Below the pieces are notes generated by a model. The model searched no databases. It was not told the origin of the DNA and worked only from the letters and a program-made list of their open reading frames with translations. The position numbers and the translations under genes were made by a program. From Archegozetes longisetosus (taxonomy: Eukaryota; Arthropoda; Arachnida; Sarcoptiformes; Trhypochthoniidae), in the NCBI GenBank assembly GCA_018873245.2, contig JAEMBT020000007.1, positions 5,239,129-5,303,128 of the forward strand: a stretch of 64,000 bases of DNA, in the 5' to 3' direction. Below, piece by piece: positions 36,517 to 48,071 of this stretch (within the stretch, counting starts at the first letter, position 1; each line of letters opens with the position of its first letter).

Positions 36517-36796
36517 TATAAACATGATTATTATCATCTATGGACATGGATCATTTGATGATGGTAATCATGCTTATAGTCTAACCACTCGTCTTCGGAA
36601 CTTTACACATATAATTTGATTAACGAATAGATTTTCTAATGGGTTAATATTAACAATAAGTAGATGGCATATATGTAACACACTATCACAGTCCCTGTGT
36701 TTACATTTACTAAATAAGAACCGGTTTTTGGGGTAAAAGTTCGAAACAACTCTCTAAGCAACTGCCTGCACAGCCGAGATCCTACCGAAAATTGAA

Positions 36797-37369
36797 GGTT
36801 TTGTGGTTTCTGTCAGGCTGTTTGTTTGCGAACACTACAGACTTGACATAATATTAAGCTTTTTGTTTTTGTCTACGCATTGAATTTGGCAAATAAAGTT
36901 AAGTAAACTCTCACGAAAATCATATCTTTATCTTGAAGGTTTCCTACTATTAAAGAAAATATAAGCAGATCTGAAATAGAGGAAAGCTTTGGTTGAAAAA
37001 AATACTTTCAACAAATTCATTTGAAATAACTTTGCTTTAATTGTCATACGTGAGTTTAAAATTGAATTCTCAGTTGATCTCAATATTAATTTTTGGGACA
37101 ATGACTGACTCGAGTGGCAATAATTAGAAATGCAAATAACAATGCACTCGATTTAGAAGTCAAACTGATTAATCGATTTTATATGAGATGGAATTGACAA
37201 AAATTATTAGAAGTAATGGCAATGTGAGGAATCAGTTGTGAAACAGAATTAAAACAAATAGTTGATCAGAAGTACAGTGAGAAAATATTTACATTTTTTA
37301 GTTACAAAAGATATAGTTATTATTGGTACTAATTGTATTTAGTTTAAGTCAGATTATTAAAATTATATT
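36797..37369. other. non-coding, 3' flank of the WG-repeat gene
   Basis: Nothing was recognised. The left part borders the inverted-repeat element and the right part is the probable 3' UTR of the minus-strand gene ending at 37370. Confidence 0.5.
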
Positions 37370-39194
37370 TTAATTCCATCCGTCGTCGTCGGTTGCAGCT
37401 GCAGAGCCAGAACTACCCCACGGGTCAGCACTGCTTTCGGTTTTAGTATCGAGCGACTTATTACTTCCGATAACTGATCCCCAATCGATCTCTTCACTTG
37501 CTGCTGGAGCTGTTGCTGAAGAATTATCATTACTCCAATCTTCAGTAGATGCAGTTGGAGCTGAACTTTTAGCGGTTGCTGAGGTCGTAGTCGTTCCCCA
37601 GTCGTCAACTTTGGAATCGCTTGTGCCCCAACCAGAGTCTGTTTTGGTATCACTCGTACCCCAACTGCCGCCATCGCCCCACGAAGTTGTCGTTGAACCA
37701 CTGCCAGAGTTATTGTCATCACCCCATGAAGAGAAATTGCTCCCTCCTCCACTTCCACTTCCGCTGCGGCCACGACCGCGACTAATAGATTAAAGAATTG
37801 ATACAATCATAAAATAGAAATTCAAAATCAATTTGATATCAATTAGATATGACTAAAAATTGATATAAAGATAGATCAGATGGCCCCTAATGCGTGAGTC
37901 AACATATGCTTGTTATTAACAAACAGTCTGTGTTTTGGTTTAGCATTTTTTCTCATCATTTCAACTCATCCAATAATAATAATAATAATAATACAAACCC
38001 TCGTCCACCTCCTCGTCCGCCTCCACTTTTCGGTTCTGGACATTCACGAGACTTATGACCTTCTCCTCCACAATTAAAACATGATCGACCACCTCTTCCT
38101 CCACGAGCACCGCTGCCACCTTTAGGACACTCTCTCGAAAAGTGACCCTCTTCTCCACACTTATGACAAGCACCACCACGGCCACCACTACGACCACTTC
38201 TTCCGCCACTATCGCTCCTGCCATTCGAGTCACCCCAACCACTATCAATTTTGGAGGCAGTGCCCCAGGAGTCAGTCTTTGAACTATTTGAAGAACCCCA
38301 GGAATCAGTCCTTGCATTAGTCGATGAGCCCCAGGAATCAGTCCTTGCATTGGTCGATGATCCCCAGTCGTCACTATTTGCCCAATTCGAAGAACTACTA
38401 TCATTATTGCTCCAACTACTATCAGTCCGCTGACGTTTCTTGGATCGAGGCTTAATATTAAGACAATTGATTTATCAACAACTGCATGATGAACTGTTTT
38501 TTCGAAATCTCACGTCATTATCACTGTTTTGCGGACCAGTATTTGTACACCTCTGAACCTGAATCATTTTTCCTTCCATTCGCCGATTGTTCTCAATCCT
38601 AATCGCGTGATCACAACTCACATCGTTCTCGTAATCCAAGAAACACGTTGCTCTTTCCTCATCAAATCCTTTCGTTTTCAGATAATTAGGTGATAAAAAA
38701 AAGTCAAATAAGGTTTAGATCGGCATTAAAACACATCAATTGGTAAGTAAAGGTTCAAATTATAAATATTTTCTAAATTAATACTCAATTAGAAAATGAT
38801 CGCATAAAGATTACAAACTGACAATTCATTTATGCTCCAAAGACATACTTTTCAACCTTTAATAAAAGTTTAAAACTTAAATCTATTTAACCCATAATTA
38901 AAGTCAACAGAAAGTGGATTAAAAAGTAAAATAATGTTTACTGTGATCAAGAACAATACGAGTGATTCTTCCATATCTGCCAAATATTTCTCGAATTTGA
39001 TTACAAGAAGTGTCGGCAGGAAGTTTTTGTATCTCCAATTGAGCTGAAACATTAAGATTAGGTAAGTTTCGAGAATGAGACGAATTGGTTTGACTTGAGT
39101 TTAATGCATTTGAATGACTCCCAAATGAGTTGTTTAGATGAGAAGTGTTGGCGCCAAAACTTGATTCAAATGACTGGTTGCTCCACGACCCCAT
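37370..39194 (-). CDS. RRM / double CCHC zinc-knuckle / WG-repeat RNA-binding protein
   Basis: Exons (minus): 39194-38942, 38668-38514, 38450-37999, 37781-37370 (1272 bases, 423 aa). Domains in order: a Ser/Asn-rich start (1-50); one RRM (about 52-127; LEIQKLPADTS, then FGRYGRITRIVLD, then ATCFLDYEN); a Ser-rich linker with repeated TDSWGSS units (about 145-210); two zinc knuckles CX2CX4HX4C at about 231-244 and 260-273; a GGRG tract; and a tail (about 287-423) rich in WG (SSWGDD, TSWGDG, GSWGTS, DDWGTT, DWGSV, DPWGSS). About 12 WG/GW dipeptides occur in total. RRM plus knuckles indicate single-stranded RNA binding. Spaced WG motifs in a disordered, acidic Ser/Thr-rich background are the hallmark of Argonaute-hook proteins (GW182, plant SPT5L), so Argonaute binding is a reasonable inference, unproven. 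I know no standard family with this exact architecture. The 5' splice acceptor of exon 2 (CGAAAG) is weak. Confidence 0.85.
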
Positions 39195-40353
39195 CCTTCA
39201 GATAATCGTCAACTTATTCCAATGCCTTCTAATAAAAGTTAACAATTTCTTGTTATTCTAATTAACACACTTTTGTTTTGCTTTTAATATTTTCTTTTCA
39301 TTTTTCATTTAGTATTATTTTCAATTTAATGTTATTTTTAATTCAATATTTGCCTAAATTTAATATTATTTTTAATTTAATATTGCTTTAAATTGAATAA
39401 TATTTCAATTTATTATTATTTTAGACCTTTGGTTGTTGTTGTTGTTCGACTTGTGACCTGTTTGTTTAATTAATAACTAGATTATGACATAGTGTCTTAA
39501 TTAAATTATTGATTAGTTTGTTCAAATAAGACATCAATACTTTTGTTTGTATTCAATAGTATTCAATAATATTGCGATTACTATTCAAAAGTATTGAGTT
39601 TTAACAGTATCTGGTTTCACACGCAAATTTATGACTGTTATCACTCTAGCGGACACTAGTTGAAGCTTGGCTGATAAGTGGTCAAACTTTACTTATGGAT
39701 CCCTTATCTTTACGGTTATAGTTTTTGCTAGATTTCTTTTCACAATATTGCTCTTTTATTTTTACAGCTTCTTAAACACTTTCTTAAGTTTTAGTTGTAC
39801 TTTTCTCTTTTAATTTTCTGTTTCATAGACTATTATCATATTAAAACTTTACTTTAATAAATAACGTCTCCAATTTGTTGTCAAAATTTTGCCGCCAAAG
39901 TTAGTAAACTTCTAATGAAATACAAAGTACTTTTGGCACCATCTCTTCGAGACTAAAGAGTGAAAACTTTTTAATAGTGTAAAAGTTCTCAGTTGGTTAA
40001 TGATGCTAATCATTTCTGACAGAAGACATGAGAGTTGAACAAATGCCGCAAGTTTTGCCACATTAAGGTCTAGATCAAACTTTCAAACTTTTAGTTCAAA
40101 GTAAAGTCCTTTAACTTAAGGTTTGAGACTTTCATTTAGTTACTAATCAGGAACTCAAAGAGAATAAGGATTCAATCAAAACCTAAATCAAGTTATTGAA
40201 CCATGAATTCAATAGAGTTAATAATCTTTATTACATGAAAGTCATATATAATTAATGATTAGAATTACAAACAATATTTTCAAAATTATATAAAAGTCAA
40301 TTAAAGTGTATTAAAAATATTTTATTATCTCAAAAATGAAAGAAATATAATCT
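39195..40353. other. intergenic, AT-rich
   Basis: Contains repeated TTAATATTATTTTTAATT-like stretches (39290-39410), low-complexity and not clearly a transposon. AATAAA on the minus strand at 40321-40326 is the probable poly(A) signal of the gene ending at 40354. Confidence 0.5.
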
Positions 40354-42184
40354 TTAGTTCATTGGTGCCAATGATGGCGATTCTTCTTTTTTGAGTTTGT
40401 CCAATTCATCCAAAGTTGGTATCCTTTGAGGCCTGAATAGCGACGACATGAACCTGATAGGTATGACTGAATTTTCAAATTGTTTTGAAGACGTATTGAA
40501 TACTGAAGTAAAGTTTTGTTGTGGTGCCGTCACTGGAGGCAAATGTTGTTCTAGTGTTGATCTGACAGTTGGATCTTCTACTTCTGGATCAGTAGATATT
40601 TTATTGATAGTCGCTGGTGGAAACACGAATGATGTCTCTCGAGTCACTTGTAAGGAATCAGGAGATTCTTCGTTGAGATTCGGCTGATTTGATTGACTAT
40701 CAAGTGATTCTTCATTAAAATTTGGTACACTAAGTGTATCAGATGATCTTTCGCTAAGATTAGGATTATCTAGTGGACTGATTGCTGCTTCTTCATTAAG
40801 GCTTGGCGTATTTTGCGGATTATCCATAGGTCCTTCGCTAAAACTCGGCATATTTGGTGGACTTCCGGAAGACTCTTCATTAAAATTTGGTACATTAAGC
40901 GGACCATCAGATGATCTTTCGCTAAGATTAGGGTCATTTAGTGGACTAACAGGTGATTCTTCGTTAAGACTTGGTAAATTCGATAGATTTGGTGGGCTTT
41001 GTCCTCTTCTATCACTGATCGGGCCCGATATAGCGATTGGTTGAGGAAATTCTACATCAAGATTTGATGGATTTTGCGGAGTCGATGGACTTTGTTGTGT
41101 TCGATCAATAATAGGTTCGGAGACAGCAATTGGCAACGGCTCGAACTGCACCGATTGCTGCATTCTTTCCAATTCATTCATTGGTGGCGCTTGTGGACGA
41201 ATTTGTAGCACTTGTAGAGGAATTTGTGGCACTTGTAGAAGAATTTGTGGCACCTGTTGAGGGATCTGTGACATTTGTGGCACCTGTTGAGGGATCTGTG
41301 ACATTTGTGGCATCTGAGAAGGAACTGTTACTGGAGGCAAATTTAATGGAGAATCCTCTGTTTGGACCAGTCTATCGGGTGAAGTAACTAATGACACTTC
41401 AGATGGATTTATGGCAGATCGGGCTCTCATTGGTATTGGTCTTATTAGTGATGGACCGACATTGCGACCGCCAGAAGGCATCGGAATGCCAAATGGCACG
41501 TTATTCATAGTAGTCGTTGGCAATGATGGTTGAGGTGTTTGATCATTAAATCTGTTGACATTCATCAAAGTTGATTGAAATGAAGGCGGATTTGGAATTG
41601 AATTGAAGTTTGGAACACGAGAATCAAAGTTTGGAATTTGGGACTCAAAGTTCGGGATTTGAGACCGAAAGTTAGGAATTCGAGACTCAAAGTTAGGAAT
41701 TTGAGACTGAAAATTAGGGGTTTGAGAACTGAAGTTCGGGATTTGGGATTCTCGAGCTTGCAGGTTTGCATTGTTAGTCTCGACATTTAAGGGTTGAGCA
41801 TCAATTTGTGGTGCTTGTCGAGTTAATAAAGCTTCATTTCCTGGAGGTTTAGGTAGACTTTGATCTGTTGGTAGTTGAGTTTCATTTGGCCCGATATTGA
41901 ATACTTGATCGTTGAGTCTGATCCGACCATTGATTGGAACCATTGTGAATAGATTAGGCATAATTGAAGTTAAATCAGACAAATCGGGCAAAGTTGCATC
42001 GATTGTGTTCACCATCAAAAATAACAAAATTGATGATAGAATCTAATGATAAATTGAATATTAGAGTGAATCAAGATATTGAATGTTTGAAACTAAATGA
42101 TGAGAAAAGTTTGGAAGAAGTTGAGAAATAGTTAATATTGAAGTTCAATACAAGCAGAAAAGTAAAACTTGAACATACCGTCAT
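40354..42184 (-). CDS. secreted low-complexity Pro/Asn/Gln/Ser-rich repeat protein
   Basis: Two exons: 42184-42179 (only ATG ACG, donor GTATGT) and 42042-40354 (1695 bases, 564 aa). Splicing gives the signal peptide MTILSSILLFLMVNTIDA, which supports the tiny first coding exon. The rest is disordered and built of three repeat blocks. The first is seven 7-residue units of type SQIPNFE (about residues 100-150). The second is PQMSQIPQQV-type units (about 245-295). The third is 14-16-residue units alternating LNEESxxS and LSERSSD with P-N-x-P/F (about 350-460). There are no cysteine motifs, membrane segments or known domain. Composition suits an extracellular structural, silk, cuticular or salivary protein; this is inference from composition only. 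I do not recognise a family. The repeats are also open on the opposite strand, but only as shadows. Confidence 0.8.
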
Positions 42185-42768
42185 TTCGATAATATTTTGT
42201 TAAACTTTTGCCAAAGTAAAAACGTTTTAAACCTTTTCACTGTTCAGACTCGAAACTTGAAATGAAAATTTAAAGTAAAAGCAATCGATTTTATTTTCAT
42301 TGGAAAGAAGGATTAACCCACAATTCCCATAAAAGAATCAATAGAAGATGAGATCAAGGTTTATGGGTCACGTTTCCTGGTTTGATTTCAATGCTATGTC
42401 AAGTCATATGTATTGTCCACTTCGATTTCACTTACTTAGTGATCAAGAGAAAGCATGACTAGACCTATAATAAATTCAATAGAATTAAGAATTGCTTTCA
42501 AATTTTAAATGTAAACTGAACTCATTTTTCTAACACGTACTCCTTCAAAATGAGTCTAATCTGAGAAACTTCTAGATATTTGTAAATTGAGTTTATTTAG
42601 AAAAAACATTTAATTAAGTAAAACAATGATTATTACTCAAAACCCATTACATACAATTTAGACATCGAAACAAATTATGATTACATTCATCTTAACCATT
42701 AAAATACATTATATTTTTTAAGCATAGAAAAATAAATGCTATACTCAATGATCAGGATAAAAATGTTT
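42185..42768. other. intergenic between the secreted protein and PEX16
   Basis: Promoter side of one gene and 3' flank of the other, both on minus. No further feature recognised. Confidence 0.5.
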
Positions 42769-44100
42769 TCAAACATTCCAGACATAAAAATAGGTTTTTT
42801 GCCATTCAGGCAAGTAACCAATTAGAGGTCGAATTAATCGGCCAAAGAGAGGAATGTGATTGGCCAGAAAACTCAAAATAGACAAAATTTTATCTTTAGT
42901 ATATTTATCATAAAAAGGAGATCTCAAGAGATATAACAACAAAGCGAACGATCTTTGACCCAATTCAATGCGTTCGTTAATATTCCAGTGTTTGTTAGGT
43001 GGATCACTCAACAGCTTCAAACTGGTGATATCAAGTCCTAATGACACTAAATAAGGAGTCCATCCATTGATGCCAAAGCCCGCGACAGCAGTCAAGTGCG
43101 CCACTGGTCTTATTATATGCAGTATTTCACCAATTATTTGGTGGTCATCCAGATGTGAGGGAAGAGCCGTTCGTTTCTGTTTTTCTAATAATTGTTTTAT
43201 ATTATAATTATCAATAGGTGATAACCACGTTCTTTGCGTCCGCGGTGGTGCAGATTCGATGGTTCGCAATACACGACCCGATCGTTTCAATGTAAAGGTT
43301 GATGACTCGATGTCATCATTGATTGGTGTTTCGTCAACACTTCGATTAGTACCATTTTCTGAATGGATACTCAGATCTTTAGACCTGTCTAATGGTATGA
43401 TTACTTGTTGTCGTTGAAGGCCTTGATTGTACTTCAAGAGTAATATTAGACGAATTATGACTCTATTTTTTGAACAAAGGTTTTGGTAGTTAAGCAAATG
43501 ATTAGTAAGTGTTTGTATTTATGTTTAATGTAACTGTTATTTAAATACTTAGTTATTTGAATGACGGTAACAATAATCCATTTGCCGACCTCTCCGTAAA
43601 CTCGACTCGCAGTGAATTCAGAAAACACTTGAGTGTATTCAATAATAACTAAAACTAGTTGAAGACTTTCAACGATTGAGTTCTGTAACAAATAAACGAC
43701 AGTTTGAAGCAAATTAAAAGCAAAATGACAATCAAATGAGTTATGAGTTAAATTAGATACTAACGACATTTATCTTAATATTGGCTGATTTTCTCAAAAT
43801 GGTATCATTAAACAAGGCCAATAGTGAAGAACAAGAGTATAAGAGTTCTGATATTATGTGAGAGTTGTTCAGTTTTGCCGCTATTCATACAAATTAACAA
43901 ACTAATCATTAGTTTGAATATATTGAAAACAATTATTGATTGCAATAATTAGACATGAATTAACCTGTTATCAGATATGAAATCCAGCGCAAAGCTGACT
44001 CTATCTCCGAAGCGAGTAATGGATTGCTTATCACAAAATTTTTATAATTAGACAAACTGTTTTTCATCGTATTTAACACTAATTCAGTATTGATATCCAT
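42769..44100 (-). CDS. Pex16: peroxisomal membrane biogenesis protein PEX16
   Basis: PEX16 is the peroxisomal and ER membrane protein that recruits PEX3 and starts peroxisome membrane assembly. Exons (minus): 44100-43965, 43880-43765, 43682-43549, 43462-42769 (1080 bases, 359 aa; human 336). Family signatures in order: YKNFVISNP and ISELLYSCSSLLALFNDTIL in the N-terminal third; EYTQVFSEFTASRVYGEVGK; the segment ILLLKYNQGLQ...IPLDR after it; and a highly conserved end with IIRPVAHL, GLDITSLKLLSD, LLLYLLRSPFYDKYTKDKI, IRPLIGYLPEWQKTYFYVW. The exon 2 donor is the least certain point (GTTAGT at 43764 chosen for frame and alignment; GTCGTT three bases earlier also keeps frame). The segment between IPLDR and the C-terminal block is longer than in vertebrates. 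Confidence 0.93.
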
Positions 44101-45060
44101 GTTTTGGTTTATGGGTTTTTTATGTTTACTCAAACATTTGACTCTTTAATCACTTAAATGGTTTATAATAATGACGTCACTTTTTCAGCTTTTCCTCTAT
44201 TCAGATCTGTATTGAAAATAACAAAAGGGGTTTAAAAAACTACACGTTTGTTAAGTCAAATCAAAGGACATTGATTTGTTGGTTTTTGTACTAGTGATGC
44301 AATTTCTGATTTCAAATTAATATCGGATCAAATTTAGCATTTTTTCTCAAACATCTACTCAGAATAAGTACAAATTGAAAAATACACAAATGAAGAGAAA
44401 ACCTTTGAGAATAATACAATAAAATTGAAAATTAAATTCATTTATATTTTGAATCATTTTTAAACAGATAATACTAAAGGTTTAATCCTTTGTGTAGTTT
44501 CATATTGAATTAAACTCACATTAAAGATAAAAAAATAAAAAATGTTTTAAAAGCTATTTTGTTTTATCCTATAATTAGATGAACAAAATATTCTTCAATT
44601 AATGCTCTGATAATTTAATTCAATAAATAATGTGGTTATAGATTGAATAAAATAGAGATAATGTGACGCAAGTTTGCAATCAATTCAAGTGATTTCTAAT
44701 TAGCAAATAATTGCAAATATTATTAATCTGATGCATTTTTGCATATCTTAAACAAACAGTAATTTATCTCTTTTTTATGTCGATGGATGTCAGCTCATAA
44801 ATACCAGCCCTCATGTCAAAATCTGACCCAAAGAACACTTACTAGAAACACGATAGGTATTCAGTAAAATATAGAAAAATCAGTCGTTTGATGCATGAAA
44901 ATAAGCAGAAATGTTAGGAAACAATTTAATAAAGAGTAGTCCATATAAGTGATTGAGTATTAAGATTAAACAGATTAAAGTAATAGTAAGCGAGGTTGAC
45001 TGTATATGGTGTTTCGTGTTATGATTGGTTGAGGTCCCCCACTGAAAACATTAGGCTCTG
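44101..45060. other. intergenic between divergent PEX16 and TFIIH p62 genes
   Basis: Together with 45124-45805 this separates the starts of two divergent genes. A weak TATA-like CATAAATA at 44797 followed by a GTATT at 44853 could be a distal promoter and UTR exon for the plus-strand gene, but the evidence is thin. Confidence 0.35.
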
Positions 45061-45123
45061 GTATAGCGTTGCGTTTACGCTTTAGTCCCGATAGGAGACC
45101 GTTCGGAAAGGGAGATGCTATAC
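45061..45123 (+). ncRNA. 5S-rRNA-like fragment or small structured element
   Basis: GTATAGC (45061-45067) and GCTATAC (45117-45123) pair perfectly, 49 bases apart. The right half, GATAGGAGACCGTTCGGAAA followed by GGGAGATGCTATAC, resembles the 3' part of eukaryotic 5S rRNA (GGATGGGAGACCGCCTGGGA...GTGCTGTAGGC) in the GGAGACCG core and in the terminal helix. The 5S middle (about half the molecule) is missing, so this is at most a 5S-derived relic or SINE piece. It also falls short of a tRNA: there is no proper T-arm GTTCGAN sequence. Function unknown. Confidence 0.3.
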
Positions 45124-45805
45124 AAAGCGCTATATTTTGTTTAGTAATAGAGTTGAGTCGACTTGTATTGAAATGTACTATTACGCCATACTCTCAGTCA
45201 TAGACTCTCTTATGGCTGAACAACAATCGATTGTCATCTCAGGAATCGGTTAAATTATTATTTCTATTTATTTAGCCATTAATCGATCTTTTTTTGCACT
45301 TATTAATTCGTTGCTGACTATTGGCGATTGAAATGAGTCGAATATTTGATGGATTAGCAGATATTTAGAGGAGAAATTAAAAGTTTTATTATTGAATGTA
45401 TTATTTCGTGCTTTTAGGGTAAGTCTGAAGTTCTACCAAATCAATGCTCTTATAATGCTTTAACGCATAAATGCATTGCTTTTGTCCAATAACCAACTCC
45501 AACTCCCTCACTACCATTCCCCTTTTATGATTATTTATTTCTAATTTTCTTTTTTTGTTAGCTCCTCAGGTGCTTTTTTCAATTTATTTGTTAAATTGAT
45601 TGAGTTTTTAATTATCAATAAAAATTAAGCTCAGCAATAAAGTTCTGATTAAATTGTCGGTTAATTAGGTTAAGAAAAATTTGACATGACTGAAACTGAA
45701 AAGTCTCAATTAAATAATTTTCAATTTAAACAAATGATCAATATTTTAAAGAAAGTTTGAAACTTCAAAACAGGTACTAATAGTGTAAAAGAGAAATTAA
45801 GTTAA
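45124..45805. other. 5' flank of TFIIH p62 gene
   Basis: AT-rich and non-coding, with no clear TATA box next to the ATG at 45806. Confidence 0.4.
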
Positions 45806-48071
45806 ATGATGACGACCTCATCAGAAGACGTTCTAAGAGTAGTCGAAAATGTTCGGGTGAAGAAAGCGGATGGAACTCTGTATATGATGGCCGAACGGAT
45901 CGCGTGGATGCCTAATGGAAAAGACACGTTCACTATATCTCACAAATACGCAGACATTAAGACTCAGAAGATATCACCAGAAGGCAAGCCCAAGATTCAG
46001 TTGCAAATAGTGCTCAACAATGGGAGCGATACTTTCCATTTCGTTAATCCAAATGGGGTTCAGAGTCAATTAGAGGACAGAAATGAAGTGAAAGAATTGT
46101 TGCAACAATTGTTACCTCAGTTCAAGAGAAAGCTGTCGAAAGAAATGGAAGAAAAGAGTCGAATATTGACTGAGAACCCCGAACTCTATCAGTTGTACAA
46201 AGAGTTGGTTACTCCCAATATCATCAGTGCTGACGAGTTTTGGGCCAATTACGCAGCTAATAAACTGGTTGAATCTAAAGGTAATTCTTGTTCAATTATA
46301 GTTACTGTTCCATTATCTTATTTGATAACATTTGTAGACAATGTCAAGGGTTTGATGGCATCAATCTTGTTTTGCTATTAACTTATTGCATAACTCATTT
46401 GATTAGGTGTTTATAAACTTCGAGCTCTTTATTACTGATAGTTCATAGCTATTAGACAGCCCTTATAATTATTCATTAACTACTAAGGACGAGATTTTAG
46501 AAATAAAAGCGGCCATTTTGGCTGTCAGGATTCAATCAAAATTAGTGTTTTAGCTTATGAATGCTCGCAGTACTTAAAATAACAAGTTTTGAATCCAACT
46601 GAAATGCTTGTAAATTAGTTTGAAATTGAAACAATGTCTGATTAGGTTAGTTTTCATGAAAGTTAATTTTGTTAGCTTTGTTGGTTTTGTTGGTAACTGG
46701 GAAAATAATTTTGAATTTTAATTGAAGATAAAGTCGATACGACGGCTCAAGATGTTGGGGTTTCGGCTGCATTTCTGGCGGACATCCAGCCACAAGTTGA
46801 TGGCTGTAACGGAATCAAATATAATATAACTAAAGAAATAATAGAAGCCATTTTCAATACATATCCAGCTGTAAAGCGCAAGCATTTCGAGAGCGTTCCG
46901 CACAAAGTATCCGAACAAGAGTTTTGGCAGCGATTCTTTCAATCACACTACTTTCATCGAGATCGTAGCACGTCTAACAAAGACTTCTTCAACGATTGTT
47001 CTAAGAGTGATATCGAAAGAGCTTTAAGAAAAGGAATAGTAGATCCATTTGTTGATTTGTCGTCATTTGAAGACGGAGTCATAGCTTGTGTCGATAGTTC
47101 TGTGAATAATTCAGACGATTATAATAATAATTACAATAAAAATGAATCACTAAATTCGCTTTCATCTGCAAATCAAGCGCTCATTAAACGATTCAATCAT
47201 CACTCGATTATGGTACTGGACGCATGCCTTAATAAATCTCATGATAATAATCCTCCTATACTGAATGGTAATGTTAATAAAAAGTCTAAATCATCACAAC
47301 CGACAACAATGGTTATGCCGGTCATAGATGACAGTGAAATGGTTGAGGCAGAGAAAGAAAGAGAACGTATTAAGAGATCTCGATTACGAGAGAAGACAGA
47401 ACTAGAAGATCTAGAGGAAAGTGATAGTCATAAAGCTAAGATACCAGTGCTTAAGATAACAAATAGAGATCGATATCTTGCTGGGCCTATGCCCAACGGT
47501 GACTGTGATATCTATAACAACGGTTACTCTTATGATGGCCGTAATAGCAATGGTAATAATGCTTTGCAATCGTATTTCCAAATCGATTATTTAATTAGTA
47601 ATTGGCGGCCGCGCTGTAAGAATGCATTACAATCGGCTTCAGCCATATCTGCCTTAAGCGAGTTATCTCCTGGCGGTGCACTTATGAAATCTTCACACGC
47701 CAGTAATCTTAAAGATGAAGTACCGTTAGATGTTCAGAAAGAATTAAAAAATATTTCCTTCGCTCTGAATGAGTTGCTGAGGCATTTCTGGTCCTGCTTT
47801 CCGGCGACTACACCTCAAATCGAAGATAAGTTGATTCAGATGAAGTCGACTCTTGAGCGGTTCCAATACGCTAAACTCCAGCCTTTTCATGAGAAACTTA
47901 CGCGAGAATACCATACGAGTGATGTAAGCAGTCTTGTTTAGACTATTACTCAATTGTTTAATCTTGGTTTGTTTTCTTTAGCTAACTGCTCATTTGTTAC
48001 ATCAAATCCAAGTCGCATACAATCGTTTCAATAGCTGGCAAGTCAAGAGAAATGCTTTGGTTAGAAAATGA
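45806..48071 (+). CDS. Gtf2h1: general transcription factor IIH subunit 1 (p62/TFB1)
   Basis: p62 is the core TFIIH subunit that binds acidic activators and XPC/TFIIE through its PH-like domain and scaffolds XPD/p34. Exons: 45806-46280, 46728-47923, 47982-48071 (1761 bases, 586 aa; human 548). Residues 1 to about 110 are the PH-like N-terminal domain ([20 protein letters not shown]). A first BSD domain follows ([13 protein letters not shown]), then [11 protein letters not shown] with DGCNGIKYN, then a second BSD domain ([18 protein letters not shown]). Later come [14 protein letters not shown] [36 protein letters not shown], and in the last exon the helical end (AYNRFNSW) matching the family C-terminus. 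A 50-residue Asn/Ser-rich stretch in the middle (near 47100-47170) is an expansion. Two in-frame ATGs open the protein; the first is taken. Confidence 0.95.

Larger units (their letters stand above)
35724..36796. mobile_element. inverted-repeat element carrying a nested mariner
   Basis: Inverted repeats of about 32 bases occur at 35724-35755 and 36762-36796, sharing the motif TCGGCTGTGCAGGCAG with AGGAT just outside. Between them lies a separate, complete mariner-type insertion (35975-36516). Removing the insert leaves about 530 bases without coding capacity. No target duplication could be identified, so the superfamily is unknown. Confidence 0.5.

Noticed and set aside
36425..36619. Plus-strand frame at the right end of the mariner element
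   Set aside because: It spans the terminal inverted repeat and flanking DNA, with no domain.
37363..37806. Long open frames antisense or out of frame to the WG-repeat gene (also 37611-37793, 37961-38404 and 38251-38433)
   Set aside because: They are shadows of the repetitive WG and Gly-rich codons. The spliced minus-strand frame encodes a coherent RRM, knuckle and WG protein.
41130..41387. Plus-strand frame with repeated LVEEFVALVEE-like units
   Set aside because: It is the reverse reading of the PQIPQQV repeats of the secreted protein, with no start context or splice support.
45061..45123. Considered as a tRNA because of the 7-base terminal stem and about 63-base length
   Set aside because: No T-arm with GTTCGAN-type loop and no convincing anticodon arm.
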